From Rhizophagus irregularis (lineage: Eukaryota; Glomeromycota; Glomeromycetes; Glomerales; Glomeraceae): a DNA stretch of 64,000 nucleotides. The DNA is taken from NCBI RefSeq assembly GCF_026210795.1, contig NC_089433.1, forward strand, positions 5,233,001-5,297,000, read 5' to 3'. The notes beneath the pieces are model-generated. The model was not told where the DNA came from. It did no database searches and was given only the letters and a program-made list of their open reading frames with translations. The position numbers and the translations under genes were made by a program. This document shows positions 35,801-46,540 of this stretch, one piece after another. The first letter of the stretch is position 1. Each line of letters opens with the position of its first letter.

Positions 35801-38032
35801 ATAATATTGATAAATTTATTAAAAATACTCAACTATCAGAACATACCTATTATGGTACTATAGAAAATGTACTAGAATGGATACCCTATGATAGATTTTA
35901 TGATATTAAATATATTGCGGAGGATGAGTTTGGCAAAGTATATAGAGCAAATTGGATTGATGGAAATATAACTAATTGGAATAGTAAAAATCAAAATTGG
36001 AAAAGAAAAGATTATAATATGTTTGTGAATTTGAAGAGTTTAAATGCTCCAAAAAATGTTACAATTGAAATTGAAAATAAGGTATGATAAATTTATCATT
36101 CATAAAATTTCAAGTTTATAATTTCTGCTAATATATTTGCATTTATAGAACAATAGACCTTATGGAATAACTCAGGATCCAGAAACAAAAAATTACATGG
36201 TGGTTTTGAATTATAAATGTAAAGTGTGTAATACAATGTGTAATGCAATCTACTTTCAACATAAATTTATAGAATGGACTAGTGGTAATGATGATATTGA
36301 TAAATTTATTCAAGATACTCAGTTATCATCTCATGATAATGCAGAGAAAATACTAGAATGGATACCTTATAATAAATTTTATAATATTAAATATATTGAA
36401 AAAGATGAGTTTTGCAAAATGTATAGAGCAGATTGGATTGATGGAAATATAAGTTATTGGAATAATGAAACTCAAAATTGGAAAAGAAAAAGTCATAATA
36501 TGTTTGTGATTTTGAAGAGTTTAAATACTCCAAAAAATATTACAATTGAAATTGAAAATGAGGTTTGATAAATTTATTACTCAATATAATCTGAAGTTTT
36601 TTAATTTCTACTAATGTATTTGTATTTGTAGATCAATAGACCTTATGGAATAACTCAGGATCCAAAAACAAAAAATTATATGATAGTTTTTAATGATATA
36701 TGTGAAAAATGTAATAAATTGTGTAATTCAATACATTTTCAACGAAATTTTGAAAATTGGACTAGTGGTAATAATGATATTGATAAATTTATTCAAGATA
36801 CTCAACTATCAGCCCATGATGATGCAAAAACAGCATTAGAATGGATACCTTATGATAGGTTTTATAATATTAAATTTATTGCAAAAGGTGGGTTTGGCAA
36901 AGTGTATAGAGCAAATTGGATTGATGGAAATATAACTGTTTGGGACAGTGAAAATCAATATTGGAAAAGATATAAAAAATATAATAGAAATAATGAAGAT
37001 ATGTTGGTAGCTCTAAAAAGTTTGGATAATTCAGAAAATATTACTTTAGAATTTATTAATGAGGTATTATTTTATTAGTTAATTTGTTATTTATAATATT
37101 TATGATCATAATACTTAAATTATTAATTAGTAAATATTTGTATTTTCACATTCATACAGAGTATGTTACATAATAAAGTAGAAAAGAATAATAACGCGAT
37201 TGTTGGATTTTATGGAATAACTCAGGATCCAAATACGAAAAATTATATAATGGTTTTAGGTTATGCAAAAGATGGAAGTTTACGAAATTTTTTAGATAAA
37301 GAATATAGCAAGCTTGATTGGGATGCAAAGATTGACTATTTACAAGACATTATAGTTGGACTTAAATGTATTCATGAAAAGGAATTAATTCATCGAGATT
37401 TGCATATGATTGGAAATATATTAAAGTTTAAATATAAAACTGCTATAACTGACATGGGATTTTGTAAACCTGCAAATTATAATGTATTAGAAAATGCAAA
37501 AAAAAACATATATGGTGTTCTATATTATATAGCTCCTGAAATTTTAAGAGGACAAAATTATACTAAAGCTGCTGATATTTATAGTTATGGTATAATTATG
37601 TATGAAGTAATTTCTGGATTACGTCCATATCATGATATTAATCATGATGAAACTTTAGCAATAAAAATTTGTCAAGGACTTAGGCCAAGATTTAAATTTA
37701 AAGTACCCCAAATAATTGTTCAATTAATCAAAAGGTGCTTAGATGCAAATCAACTAAAAAGAACAACGGCAGAAGGAATTATAGATATTTTACACAAGTG
37801 GCAAAATGTATCAAATATAAAATTAGAATCACAAATTAAAGAAGCAGATGAAATAAACAAAAATTCACCAAATAACATACCTTTAACTAGTTTATCGTTT
37901 AAAACACATTCAGGAGCTAGTTATACAAGTAGATTGCTCAATTTTAATAATCTCCCTGAACAAAAAAATTCGAATGACTATTATGAACAAAACGATAATA
38001 TAATAAGCAAGGAATTTTCGGGTATTAATTAG
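32802..38032 (+). CDS. TKL kinase locus with nine tandem half-kinase modules (10 exons)
   Basis: Exons: 32802-33206, 33277-33696, 33774-34178, 34247-34654, 34716-35099, 35178-35591, 35686-36081, 36149-36562, 36632-37063 and 37160-38032. All are phase 0. The sum is 1517 codons, or 1389 if exon 5, which holds a stop, is skipped. Exon 1 starts with a Cys motif (CEKC..C) and NWTSGN linker and ends after an N-lobe (EWIPYDRF..YRANWIDG..LK). Exons 2-9 each begin with the hinge-side phrase YGITQ-P-TKNYMIVL, jump to a new Cys motif and linker, and end with another N-lobe. Exon 10 supplies the only C-lobe: HRDLHMIGNIL (one residue longer than the usual HRDLHSGN), DMG, APE, DIYSYG and a YTSRLLNF tail. 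Exon 9 alone has a canonical AKGGFGKV and VALK next to it, so exons 9+10 could form one working kinase. Transcript structure is inferred. Confidence 0.7.
33277..37063 (+). repeat. Tandem array of eight exon-plus-intron units, about 460-510 bp each
   Basis: Exon starts lie at 33277, 33774, 34247, 34716, 35178, 35686, 36149 and 36632. The introns are duplicated with the exons: they share GTATGATAAATTTATTACTC, a TTTCTACTAAT branch-site-like motif and TATTTGTAGATCAATAGACC. The repeat is therefore a genomic tandem duplication, not repeated retroposition. Exons 2 and 4 share a deletion in the glycine loop (KDESYRANW), which points to later unit-block duplication or gene conversion. Confidence 0.9.
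35001..35003 (+). other. In-frame stop in module 5
   Basis: After YRAN the codon is TAA where the other modules have TGG (W of NWIDG). A deletion of a multiple of three bases removed the WIDGN..Y segment and made the stop; the frame afterwards (KNKNWKRVDYNMFVILKSL) is intact to the splice donor. Skipping this exon would keep the frame. Confidence 0.85.
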
Positions 38033-38865
38033 TAATTTTATTATTTAAAATGCAAGTTAGTTATTAATGTTTAACTAATAAACTTTACTTTATTAAATAG
38101 AATCTTTACAAATCGATTTATATTAAATAAGATGTAAAATTTAAATTTTATATAGTTAATGATTAATTATGCTTATTATTCATGTTCAATATATTATTTT
38201 AGCATTTTTTTAGGTCCAAGATATCGCATTTAATAAGCACATAAGAAAGTTATTAAACCAGTTTTAGTGTTACTAATATTACAATTATTATTGCACGTAT
38301 TATTAGTATATACAGTATTAATATTGCTATTTTTTTCGAAAACTTTTTTTCTATTTTTTTTTTGCTCTTCTTCACTAGTAATATAAAAAGCAAATTTTTA
38401 TTTTTATAATTAGTGAGAATTACACTAAAGGTTTTAAATTTTAATGACCAATTAGCAGATTATACATAAATTAAGGCAGAAGTATGAATTCTTTTTTAAA
38501 GGATCGAAGTAAAGAATATTGCCGCAAACTTAGTATTCAGTTCTTCATACTACTTTTGGATATGATAGCAATAACTTGCTTGGAAGTGCAAGTAGGAGAC
38601 TTTTTACTTATTAAATAAATTCATAAACTTTTTTACTTTATAAATTTTGAAACTCTAATAAACTTTTAAACTTTATAAATTTCAAAATTCTAATGACTTT
38701 TTACTTTATACTGTAAGTTTCAATGTTTTAATAATACTTTTTATTTTATCGTTATAAATTTCGAAATTTAATATGTAAATTTAAAAGACGTATTCCATTG
38801 ATTAAATCATTTTCTTTACGTCAAAGTACAAAATTTTTTTGTCGTAGAATTCAGATATTTATTTC
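38033..38865. other. 3' flank of the kinase array
   Basis: AT-rich DNA with repeated phrases of the type 'ACTTTATAAATTTCGAAA' near 38600-38770. No gene. Confidence 0.5.
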
Positions 38866-39620
38866 CGGATGATTACAAATGATTACAAATCAAAAAATTC
38901 CAGATAATGATCAATCAGGCGAAAATTAGTATAATCCAAGGATAGTAACGATGGTAACAATGGTAGTTTAACGTCATTCCGGATCGCAGTAAATTTAAAA
39001 CACTTAATAATTTAAATTAAATATTATACTGCGCTCCAAAATTAATAATATCATTAGATAAAGTCGTCCTCTACAATACCATACCTTATCCACAAAATCT
39101 AAAATCAGCAAATTTCATTAACTACCCTTTTGCTTAATTTATGTTAAGTAATACAACTATTTGAAGAATGCCCTGGTCAATACTATGTCATAGTTGAATT
39201 TATTAGCATTATTTCTTATCACATACTAGTAAAATACAGTACAATATAATTTTTATAAATTATAATTTTAATAACTTTGTATAATTAGATCGTTAAACTA
39301 GTTAGGATCATTTTCATATCTATCATTTGAGGGTAATCGACAATGAGACAATGTGGATTATATTCTTTTTTTTTACGAAGGATATTGATATAATGTGGGA
39401 ATATTATACCAAATACTGTTAATTAGACACTGAAAATGATATTGTGTGTAAGAATGATAAAAAGAAATAGGAAAGGAAGCTAAAATTGAACATTTTTCAA
39501 TACATATGGGAAATACCTGAAATTTTATTTAAAAGGTATTTCTATTTGGTGAAAATTAAATTACTTTAAATGGTAACAATTATAAAATAACAGGATATAG
39601 GACGTTAACAGTAGTCGACG
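38866..39620 (-). repeat. Right copy of the large inverted repeat
   Basis: Reverse-complement partner of 30525-31366. It ends at GTTAACAGTAGTCGACGCG, which matches the outer end of the left copy. Confidence 0.85.
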
Positions 39621-39654
39621 CGTATAAAAATTTAGTACCAAATGTTCTATTTAC

Positions 39655-39782
39655 TTTGTTGAAATTTTTGTTATCATGCGTTTGATGGGTTATTAATCAC
39701 TTAATTAATTTCAAAAGGGTAAATTTAGAATTTAATTGGTTCCATTAGAATTTATTTTCATATATATATAGGTTTAATATCC
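39655..39782 (+). repeat. Right copy of the direct repeat
   Basis: Matches 31640-31765 in the same orientation, over about 125 bp. Confidence 0.8.
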
Positions 39783-42700
39783 ATAATAACTTTGCTGAAA
39801 CCCATGAAATCGGGGCTTTGTAGTATCCATATTGCCACCAGGCGTTACGGCTACTTTATGTTATTTTCAATGCGATAATATATATTTAATATAGACAAAT
39901 GTATAGAAGTGATATAGTAGTTGTGAAGCAACTATATAGGAAATGTAAAAGTAAATATATTGCTAATTTAAATAATTTAAACATATAAATAATACAAAGG
40001 TGCTGTGTAATAAAGTTGTAGTAAATATACGTTAAATGTAAAGTAAATTCATGTATTCTTCGCATTGCAAATGTATATTCTATTAGTGTTAATTCGATCA
40101 AGGGTACAAAATAAACAAAAAAAAAAACTTTTCGTCTACATTTCGAAAGGATATTAGCATGATTTGAAATGAAAGAAACGAAATAAACCAAAATTATAAT
40201 CTCATTATTTTATTATTATACTAATACCTGTATTATTTAAACAGCTGTAAAAAAAAATTCATTTTTTAAATAATGATTATTTTCCAGAAAATGATCAGAT
40301 TCCTTGCATCTAGCATTACAATCGTTTACAAAATACGCCTTCCGAACTTTATCTATGACCGTCAATGGAAATATCTTGCGATAATAATCATCGTGATGAA
40401 GGACAAAGATTGAACAATCCAATTTGTTGTTTCCTTATAGATATCTTCAAACCAATCGACATAAATAAATGATAATAATATCCATCATTGCTCTTGTGTT
40501 TAAAAATACCTTTGATAACCGCACAACTTTCCCTATAATCAACCTCTTTAATCGTCTACATCGTCCTTATTCAAATGACATTGGATTTCAGCATTTTTCA
40601 CAACTTAGATGTAAGATACACATTCGTAAAAATTACAATGTATTAAATTCCAATATTCGTATTTCTAATTGATGCTGGCTTTCTTAATATTATATTTTGA
40701 AACTCACTAGATTGTGAACATACTAATAACTATATAGGAAATTATTATTACTATTTCTCCATCTCTATTTGTTTCATAATTAATTTTTTAATTTTGATAA
40801 TTTTTCTCCATCCCTATTTATCAAATAACCAATTACATCAATTTTCATATAAAACTCCTTAATTATCGATCTCTTATAATTTCTTACACAATTATCGTAT
40901 TTCCGTATATCTCATTATTTGAATTTTTCTCTTTCATTATCTTCTACTGTAATATTGTGATGGTTTTTACTTTGCGATTTTTTCTTACATGTTATAAATT
41001 ACTTTATTATTATAATTCCCAAGTTATCAATTCTTTATATCATCTTCAACTTTCTTATCATACATATTGATTATATTATATATCTTCTTGTAGTTTTACT
41101 TTATATTATCTTTTAAAATTCCCTTGTATTATCACCTATCGCAATTATATCTTTAATTTTCTTATACCACAAAGGTTCTTATTTTTTAACGATTCTCTCA
41201 TGTTATTATGCTACAGCATTAGTGATTTATAATCAATATAACAAATATTTTATTTTATGTAATTAAAAATTTTTAGCCATTGGATGGAGAGTAGCTATAT
41301 CGGTCCTGTGACCGATATAGTACCCATAAAAGTGTTCTGACGTTTTTGATCACGCAGTAATTAATAACACCATAAATAAGTGTTATTTGGTATGGGAGGA
41401 GGTACCTGGCTTCGGCCTTATACCAAACTTTAGGATTGTTTTTGTACGATTGTAAGTTCTTTATCATATGATTAATAAAAAGCAGTTCATTGTATCAAAA
41501 AAAAATGTATTATTTAACTTTCTATAAATTTCATTTTTTATGCTATTTTTAAACCACTTTATTAAACTTTTCCTATAAAATATTCATTTACGTCATATTT
41601 TTTTACTCCACTTTATTATATCAATCATGTGTTATTGCTATGTCATAAAAATATCGGTCTATGAAAATCTGCATGATCCTATTGGGCTGAACGATAACAT
41701 ATGTTAGAGGATAGAGATAAAAAATGTTAATAAAATACAATAAAAAATTAATAATAAAAAAAAATAGAAAAAAGCCTTTTTTAGAAAATAAATAATAACT
41801 AAAAATAAAAAAAAAACTTTTTTTTAAAGGAAAAAAAAATTAAAACAATTTTTTTTTTTGAAAAAAAACAAAGAAATAAAAGACAATTAAAAAAATTTTT
41901 TCGGCTAAAAAAAAAAAAAAGAAAAATTTCAGAAAAAATTTCAGTCTATAAGAAAAAGGCTATAAAGAACCGAAAAAAGATATTTTAAAATAAATTTACA
42001 TGGTTTATAAAAACCGAACTAGAATATATGAGCTGACATCAAAATACTCTAACAGAAAAATTTATAAACCAAAATTTTTTAATTTTTTTTTTTCGATACA
42101 AATTTTACAATCCAAGTGTAGGATATCGTCACCTGATTTAACTGGATCGTACAAAAATTATCAAAATCGTTAGAATGTATTGTTAAAGTTGTAAAAATAT
42201 ATTATTGAATTTATAAATCGTAAAATTGCATATTCGAAAATGTGAATAAATAATATTTAATTACTTTATTTAGTTTCAAGTTTTACAAGTTTTAGTAAAA
42301 TGACATTAAACGGATACTATTTCTCATATACGTTGTCTAGGCAAGTGTTGTTCTAGTTAGTCAATGATAATAAAATATCACTCACTCTTTTTAACAATGA
42401 AAACTCTTTATGGGAGGATCCCCTATAAAATTGAGATAGAAACAGAAACGTTCAGTTAATATAATGTTCTTTTTTTAAAAAAAAAGGAAAAAAAAAGTTT
42501 TGTAATACATATGAAGCTTAGTATTTTTCAAAAAACTCCGCCCAAAATTCCTCACATCGCGAACCCTGCCTTTTCACGATTTTGATATTAATCTTTCATG
42601 ACAAGCCAGGTCATTAGGGGACGGTAAATTCCTCCCTTGAAACATCCGCTACTCAAATACTTTTTACATAGTAAAGGACTTTATCATGTACTATTTAAAA

Positions 42701-42916
42701 ATACAATAAAAAAGCTTACTTTGAATTTTTTATCGTGTGCGTGTTTTTCAGTGTATGATAATCATAAAATAAGTTTTATTAATACAGAAAAAATAAATTA
42801 CAATGATTCGAGACTTTGCCCGCCGGACATAACTCTATCACTATGCTTTTACTGTTACTATTTAGACGCCATCATTAAGAACGTGCGTCATCAATCTGTC
42901 ACACAATTTAGACATG
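39783..42916. other. Intergenic region
   Basis: A moderately coding-like minus-strand stretch (40422-40237, FVLHHDDYYRKIFPLTVIDK) has no clear start or partner. A cluster of hairpins at 41295-41426 is listed separately. From 41.7 to 42.1 kb there is an A-rich block with AACCGAAAAAA motifs related to the blocks at 16.1 and 26.7 kb. At 42700 the phrase AAAAGCTTACTTTGAATTTTT has a near copy at 45780. Confidence 0.4.
41295..41426 (+). ncRNA. Cluster of stem-loops, possible structured RNA or element end
   Basis: Three stems follow each other. CTATATCGGTC pairs perfectly with GACCGATATAG (41295-41320) across a 4-base loop. ATAACAC pairs with GTGTTAT (41364-41386). TTGGTAT pairs with ATACCAA (41387-41426) and encloses GGC-TTCG-GCC, a perfect short stem with a UUCG tetraloop (41408-41417). 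No coding frame explains it. It does not look like a tRNA or a snoRNA that I know. Confidence 0.4.
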
Positions 42917-44092
42917 TTATTTCCATTTTTTAAAGTATGTTTCAATGTAGTCAATCATCTTCATTTCGCTATTATGAATATCAAAAAAAATATTACTTTC
43001 AGAGTGTATGTTAGTAATTTGCACTTCGAAAATTCTTGTTATCAAATCTTTAATCTCTAGATTCTCGTTGATAGCCGTTCTGATTTTTTCCTCTCTACCT
43101 CCGCCACGTTTGTGATTGTAATCTTGGAGTTTCTTTAAAAAATTTTCTTTGTCCTGTACAATCTGTCTTTTAATCTCTTCCTTGACATTATTGTTTATAA
43201 TTTGTCTTTCAAGCATGACCACACCATCAACCGGCACTGTTTTATCTTTTATTTGTACTGTGGGGGCATAGGTATTATTATTAATAGCGACGATCTGAAA
43301 CATAAACAAATATAATTTTAAAATATATCAGCTAATGATTTTACAAAAAGCAACCCACAAACCTTGAAGTCTTGATTTATCTTTATCCCTGCTAGCGTTT
43401 CGAATTTTTTTTCAAAACGAAACACATCACCAACTCTTAATACTCTGGTCTTACACAACTCATTTAGCTCTTTTCCCTTTGTAACGAACTTAGTTTTTTT
43501 GGCATCTAAAATGTGTTTACAAGCATACCGTTTAATAGTTTACCTACTATACAAATACAAATGATTATTGTTCCGATTCATCATACATACCAATACGTTC
43601 TAATAATACCCGATTCTGTTCTACTAGTAACTGTTCTATCATATCCCGATTCTGTACAATCGACACCTGCACAGTTTCAGTTAATTCACGGATCTGAGTA
43701 GATACTGACGCTTCTTTCACTATCTTTTTCATACTCGTATCTACAAGAATTCCCATGAAAACTTGAATCTGCATTTTATTTATTTTAAAGGTTTCAGAAA
43801 TTTTTTGAGAATCCTCCAATTTCTCACGCTCTATCATAATCGGACTTGTTTTTAGCTTCTCATATTTCGCATTATCGTCAAATGAAACAGATATTTTAAA
43901 AATCCCGTACTCGTCAATATTTAAGTTACGAAAAAACTTTCTTTGCTGACATACAATTAAATCCCTAAGATCTTCAATCGTTTCAATTGCTTCAACGTTA
44001 ACAAGAAATTTGCTATTCGCTCCTTGAATAAAGCAACAAATGTAATTTTCTGTCATTTTAGCGACGGATATCACTTCAGTGTCTAGATCCAC
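42917..44092 (-). CDS. Crinkler (CRN)-like protein with ubiquitin-like N-terminal header (3 exons)
   Basis: Exons 44092-43591, 43505-43363 and 43294-42917 join cleanly (GTATGT..TTTTAG and GTTTGT..TTTCAG) to give 340 residues. The N-terminus (from MTENYICCFIQG, about residue 13) has the hydrophobic pattern of the CRN ubiquitin-like header, including a 'TIEDLRDLI' helix and, near residues 80-110, 'KLEDSQKISETF' followed by 'MQIQVFM', the position where CRN proteins usually read LxPTxKLSxxF..HIHIIV. The rest is charged and helix-rich (KGKELNELCKTRVLRVGDVFRF; VKEEIKRQIVQDKENFLKKL) with no domain I recognise. CRN-like proteins of these fungi are thought to be nuclear effectors or conflict proteins; the role here is inferred. 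A CRN pseudogene lies directly upstream. Confidence 0.6.
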
Positions 44093-44404
44093 TTTTGTCG
44101 TATATATATTTTAAAGCTTATCCCTCTTTTCCCACACACAAAAGACCAGTCAGGTAAAGATTGGCGGTCAAGGTTTCACATCATTTGCTGAATGATTTCG
44201 GGGAATAATGGCCCTTTAGTTTGATTTACGTGGACTAAAAATAGATATTTGAAGAATTTTGCCAAGAAATGTTTTTTATTACAGATAAAAATAAATACAA
44301 AGGCTCGGGACTTTGCCCGTGATACACGAAATTTCTAATCTAAGACCTACGGCCTATCTACAGTATCTGATTTTCCTTAAGATTGCCCGATGTCCTATGC
44401 TTTT

Positions 44405-45000
44405 TTATTTCCCTCTCTTCACTTCGAGAATATGAATCCGGCTTCTGCGCCTCCTCAGTAACCATACAATATGACCGAGGACCTTTTCCACCTTAGCTCG
44501 CAAATTCTCATCTTTGTATACGACGGAACGATTTTCCACTGTCATTTAACATATTAAGCTCCGCTCCATCATTGTCGAGTGCTGGATTTTTTTTAGTCCT
44601 TCGAGAGTTGCGTGTTCGATATTCACGGTCTACAACCGAACGCAACAACCGGGTTATTAATACTTCTCACAACCTGAAGATTTCAGCAAAAAATGGTCAC
44701 TCAAATTTCTTGGCAAAACTTTATACGTACCATGGACAGACTTGTTTAGTAATGCCTGCAACAAAGCTAATTTCAATACCTCGTTCGAAGCGGAAGTTGA
44801 CACGGGTGGTTCGACTAGGACGTGAATATGCCTCTTAGGTGGTTTCCGGTCCAGTGGTCTCAAACTTCTCTTGTCGCAAGTAGTTCGGGTTGGTCTTGTA
44901 ATGTGAGATTGCTCAAGAGATCGTTGCGATCGTCATGAATTTCCACCTTATTTCGTCAGCCTCTACGCCATGAAATGTTTTATGTTTTTTCACTTTTATA
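44405..45000 (-). pseudogene. Crinkler-like pseudogene
   Basis: Reading down the minus strand, three frames in turn give 'HKTFHGVEADEIRWK', 'DLLSNLTLQDQPELLATREV', 'KPPKRHIHVLVEPP', 'NIEHATLEGLKK' and 'ENRSVVYKDENLRAKVEKVL'. This is the order of the CRN header, the LxL..LLATRE segment, the HIHVLV strand and the following region of Rhizophagus CRN-like proteins. At least two frameshifts and several stops separate them, so no full protein can be made. The start and the 3' end are not clear. Confidence 0.75.
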
Positions 45001-45988
45001 CCTTGAGGCCCCAACGAAGCTGGTTACTATCTCTATAAACAGGGAAAGCGTTCGCGAGTGTATTTCCTTTGACGAGACAGAGTAACGTGACTGAGATTTT
45101 CGGTTTTATACTGTTTTTTGCGAAATGCTATTGGTGCAAAGTGCGGTGCGTGAGGTCAAGAATTTCATTTGCGAAAAAATACCGAATGGTACTATATGTG
45201 AGAAATTCAGCCGTCACACAAATCCTGTCGTATGACGCATTTATTTTGTGACACAGGAGTACATGCGTGTGGCTCAGCAAATTCTTAAGAAATGTATTTA
45301 GAAAATCAGTCTTTTCCCTCGAATAAGTGTTTCTACCATTTTATTGAGAGGAAAATTTTTTATACACAGGCCAGCAGAAAACCTATTTACTGGTGTTAAT
45401 CCTTCTCCGTCGGATAAAAAACCAAAAATGCAACTGCCTTATTCACCTCTTCGAGAGGAGTGCGCAGCACCCAGAACTTGACAAATATCTGCGTTTACAA
45501 CGATATTTATTTTATTATACGTGCGAAGCAGAACAGTACAATTGTCATTTTTTTGGCGGGATACTAACGCCATCAAAGTTGCCTGCGGCAACAATCTGGT
45601 CAACCTATGGTCTTGTCATATGACATCCAATGGATATCCCGCGGGATATCGGGATATCACATGTAATGACGTCAACATAAAAAATGCGATACTGCGCTGC
45701 TGTAAATCAATAAAATCCCCGCTTCATTTTGCATAGCTAACCGATCCTTTACAGTATCGTGTATAGTTCAAATATATAATAAAAAGCTTTACTTTGATTT
45801 TTAAACTGTGTGTGCCGCTTGGCTCAGATAAAAAAATGTGTTACGTTCTGAAATGAGCAATAATATACCAAGTTCTCACAATTTTTATTGATAAAATGCA
45901 AAATAAATTTATAAAAATCATTATGAACAGAAATTCTTATCACATAAATACAATCAACATATAATAAAGAAACGGATTGTCATTGCCT
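45001..45988. other. Intergenic region, less AT-rich than average
   Basis: Possible continuation of the CRN pseudogene header and decayed flanks. Short frames on the plus strand (45069-45251, 45393-45736) have no motif that I can support. GATATCCCGCGGGATATC-like palindromic sequence occurs at about 45636-45655. Confidence 0.4.
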
Positions 45989-46540
45989 TCATTCGCTCAT
46001 GCCATCTGTATCCTCATCATTCGTCTCATCATTCCCATTCGTCTCATCGTCTCCGTTCGTCTCATCGTTCCCATTTGTTTCATCATCCCCGTTCGTCTCA
46101 TCGTCCCCATTCGTCTCATCGTTTCCATTCATTTCACTGCTTGATTCACTCTCATTATCCGTATGGTCTTCTGAGTCTGACCCATTCTCTTCAACTGAAT
46201 AGGTGAATATTGCGGAACCTTGCGCTGATTGTTGCTTCTGGTTAGTTAACACATATACGGCTTCCCCATTATACGTCATCTCGTAATCATGTACCCATGA
46301 GATTGAGAAAAATTGGTAACCTCCTAAACTTTCACGTCGTATACCAACATTGTTTGATGTATCCCACAACCTAATACCGGAAGGTATTCGGATGTGGTTT
46401 CCTTGGTCGTTTTCGAAATATATCCTCACCACTCCGTGGTTTATTCTTTTTAATTTCATTTTTACGTTTACTCCAAACTTTACAATATTTATATTATTGT
46501 TTCTGTATGAAACTGACCCTCTAAATGGCAACGATGACAT
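45989..46540 (-). CDS. Unrecognised protein with acidic NGDDET repeat tail
   Basis: An intact single-exon frame of 183 residues. The first 110 residues are a mixed, probably beta-rich domain (VKFGVNVKMKLKRINHGVVR; YQFFSISWVHDYEMTYNGEA) that I do not recognise. The last 70 are acidic, with Ser/Glu-rich sequence followed by six to seven copies of NG(N/D)DET. There is no signal peptide or membrane segment. Third-codon changes between the repeats (AAC/GAC) switch Asn and Asp. It sits upstream of the CRN-like pair on the same strand. Confidence 0.6.
   Translation of the reverse strand: MSSLPFRGSVSYRNNNINIVKFGVNVKMKLKRINHGVVRIYFENDQGNHIRIPSGIRLWDTSNNVGIRRESLGGYQFFSISWVHDYEMTYNGEAVYVLTNQKQQSAQGSAIFTYSVEENGSDSEDHTDNESESSSEMNGNDETNGDDETNGDDETNGNDETNGDDETNGNDETNDEDTDGMSE
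46009..46133. repeat. 18-bp coding tandem repeat
   Basis: Units of the type CATTCGTCTCATCGTCCC on the plus strand repeat six to seven times with single-base differences and keep the NGDDET reading frame on the minus strand. Confidence 0.85.

Noticed and set aside
33277..37063. CRISPR-like or viral origin of the repeated units
   Set aside because: The units are 460-510 bp, contain exons and introns and encode kinase sequence; nothing about them resembles a CRISPR array.
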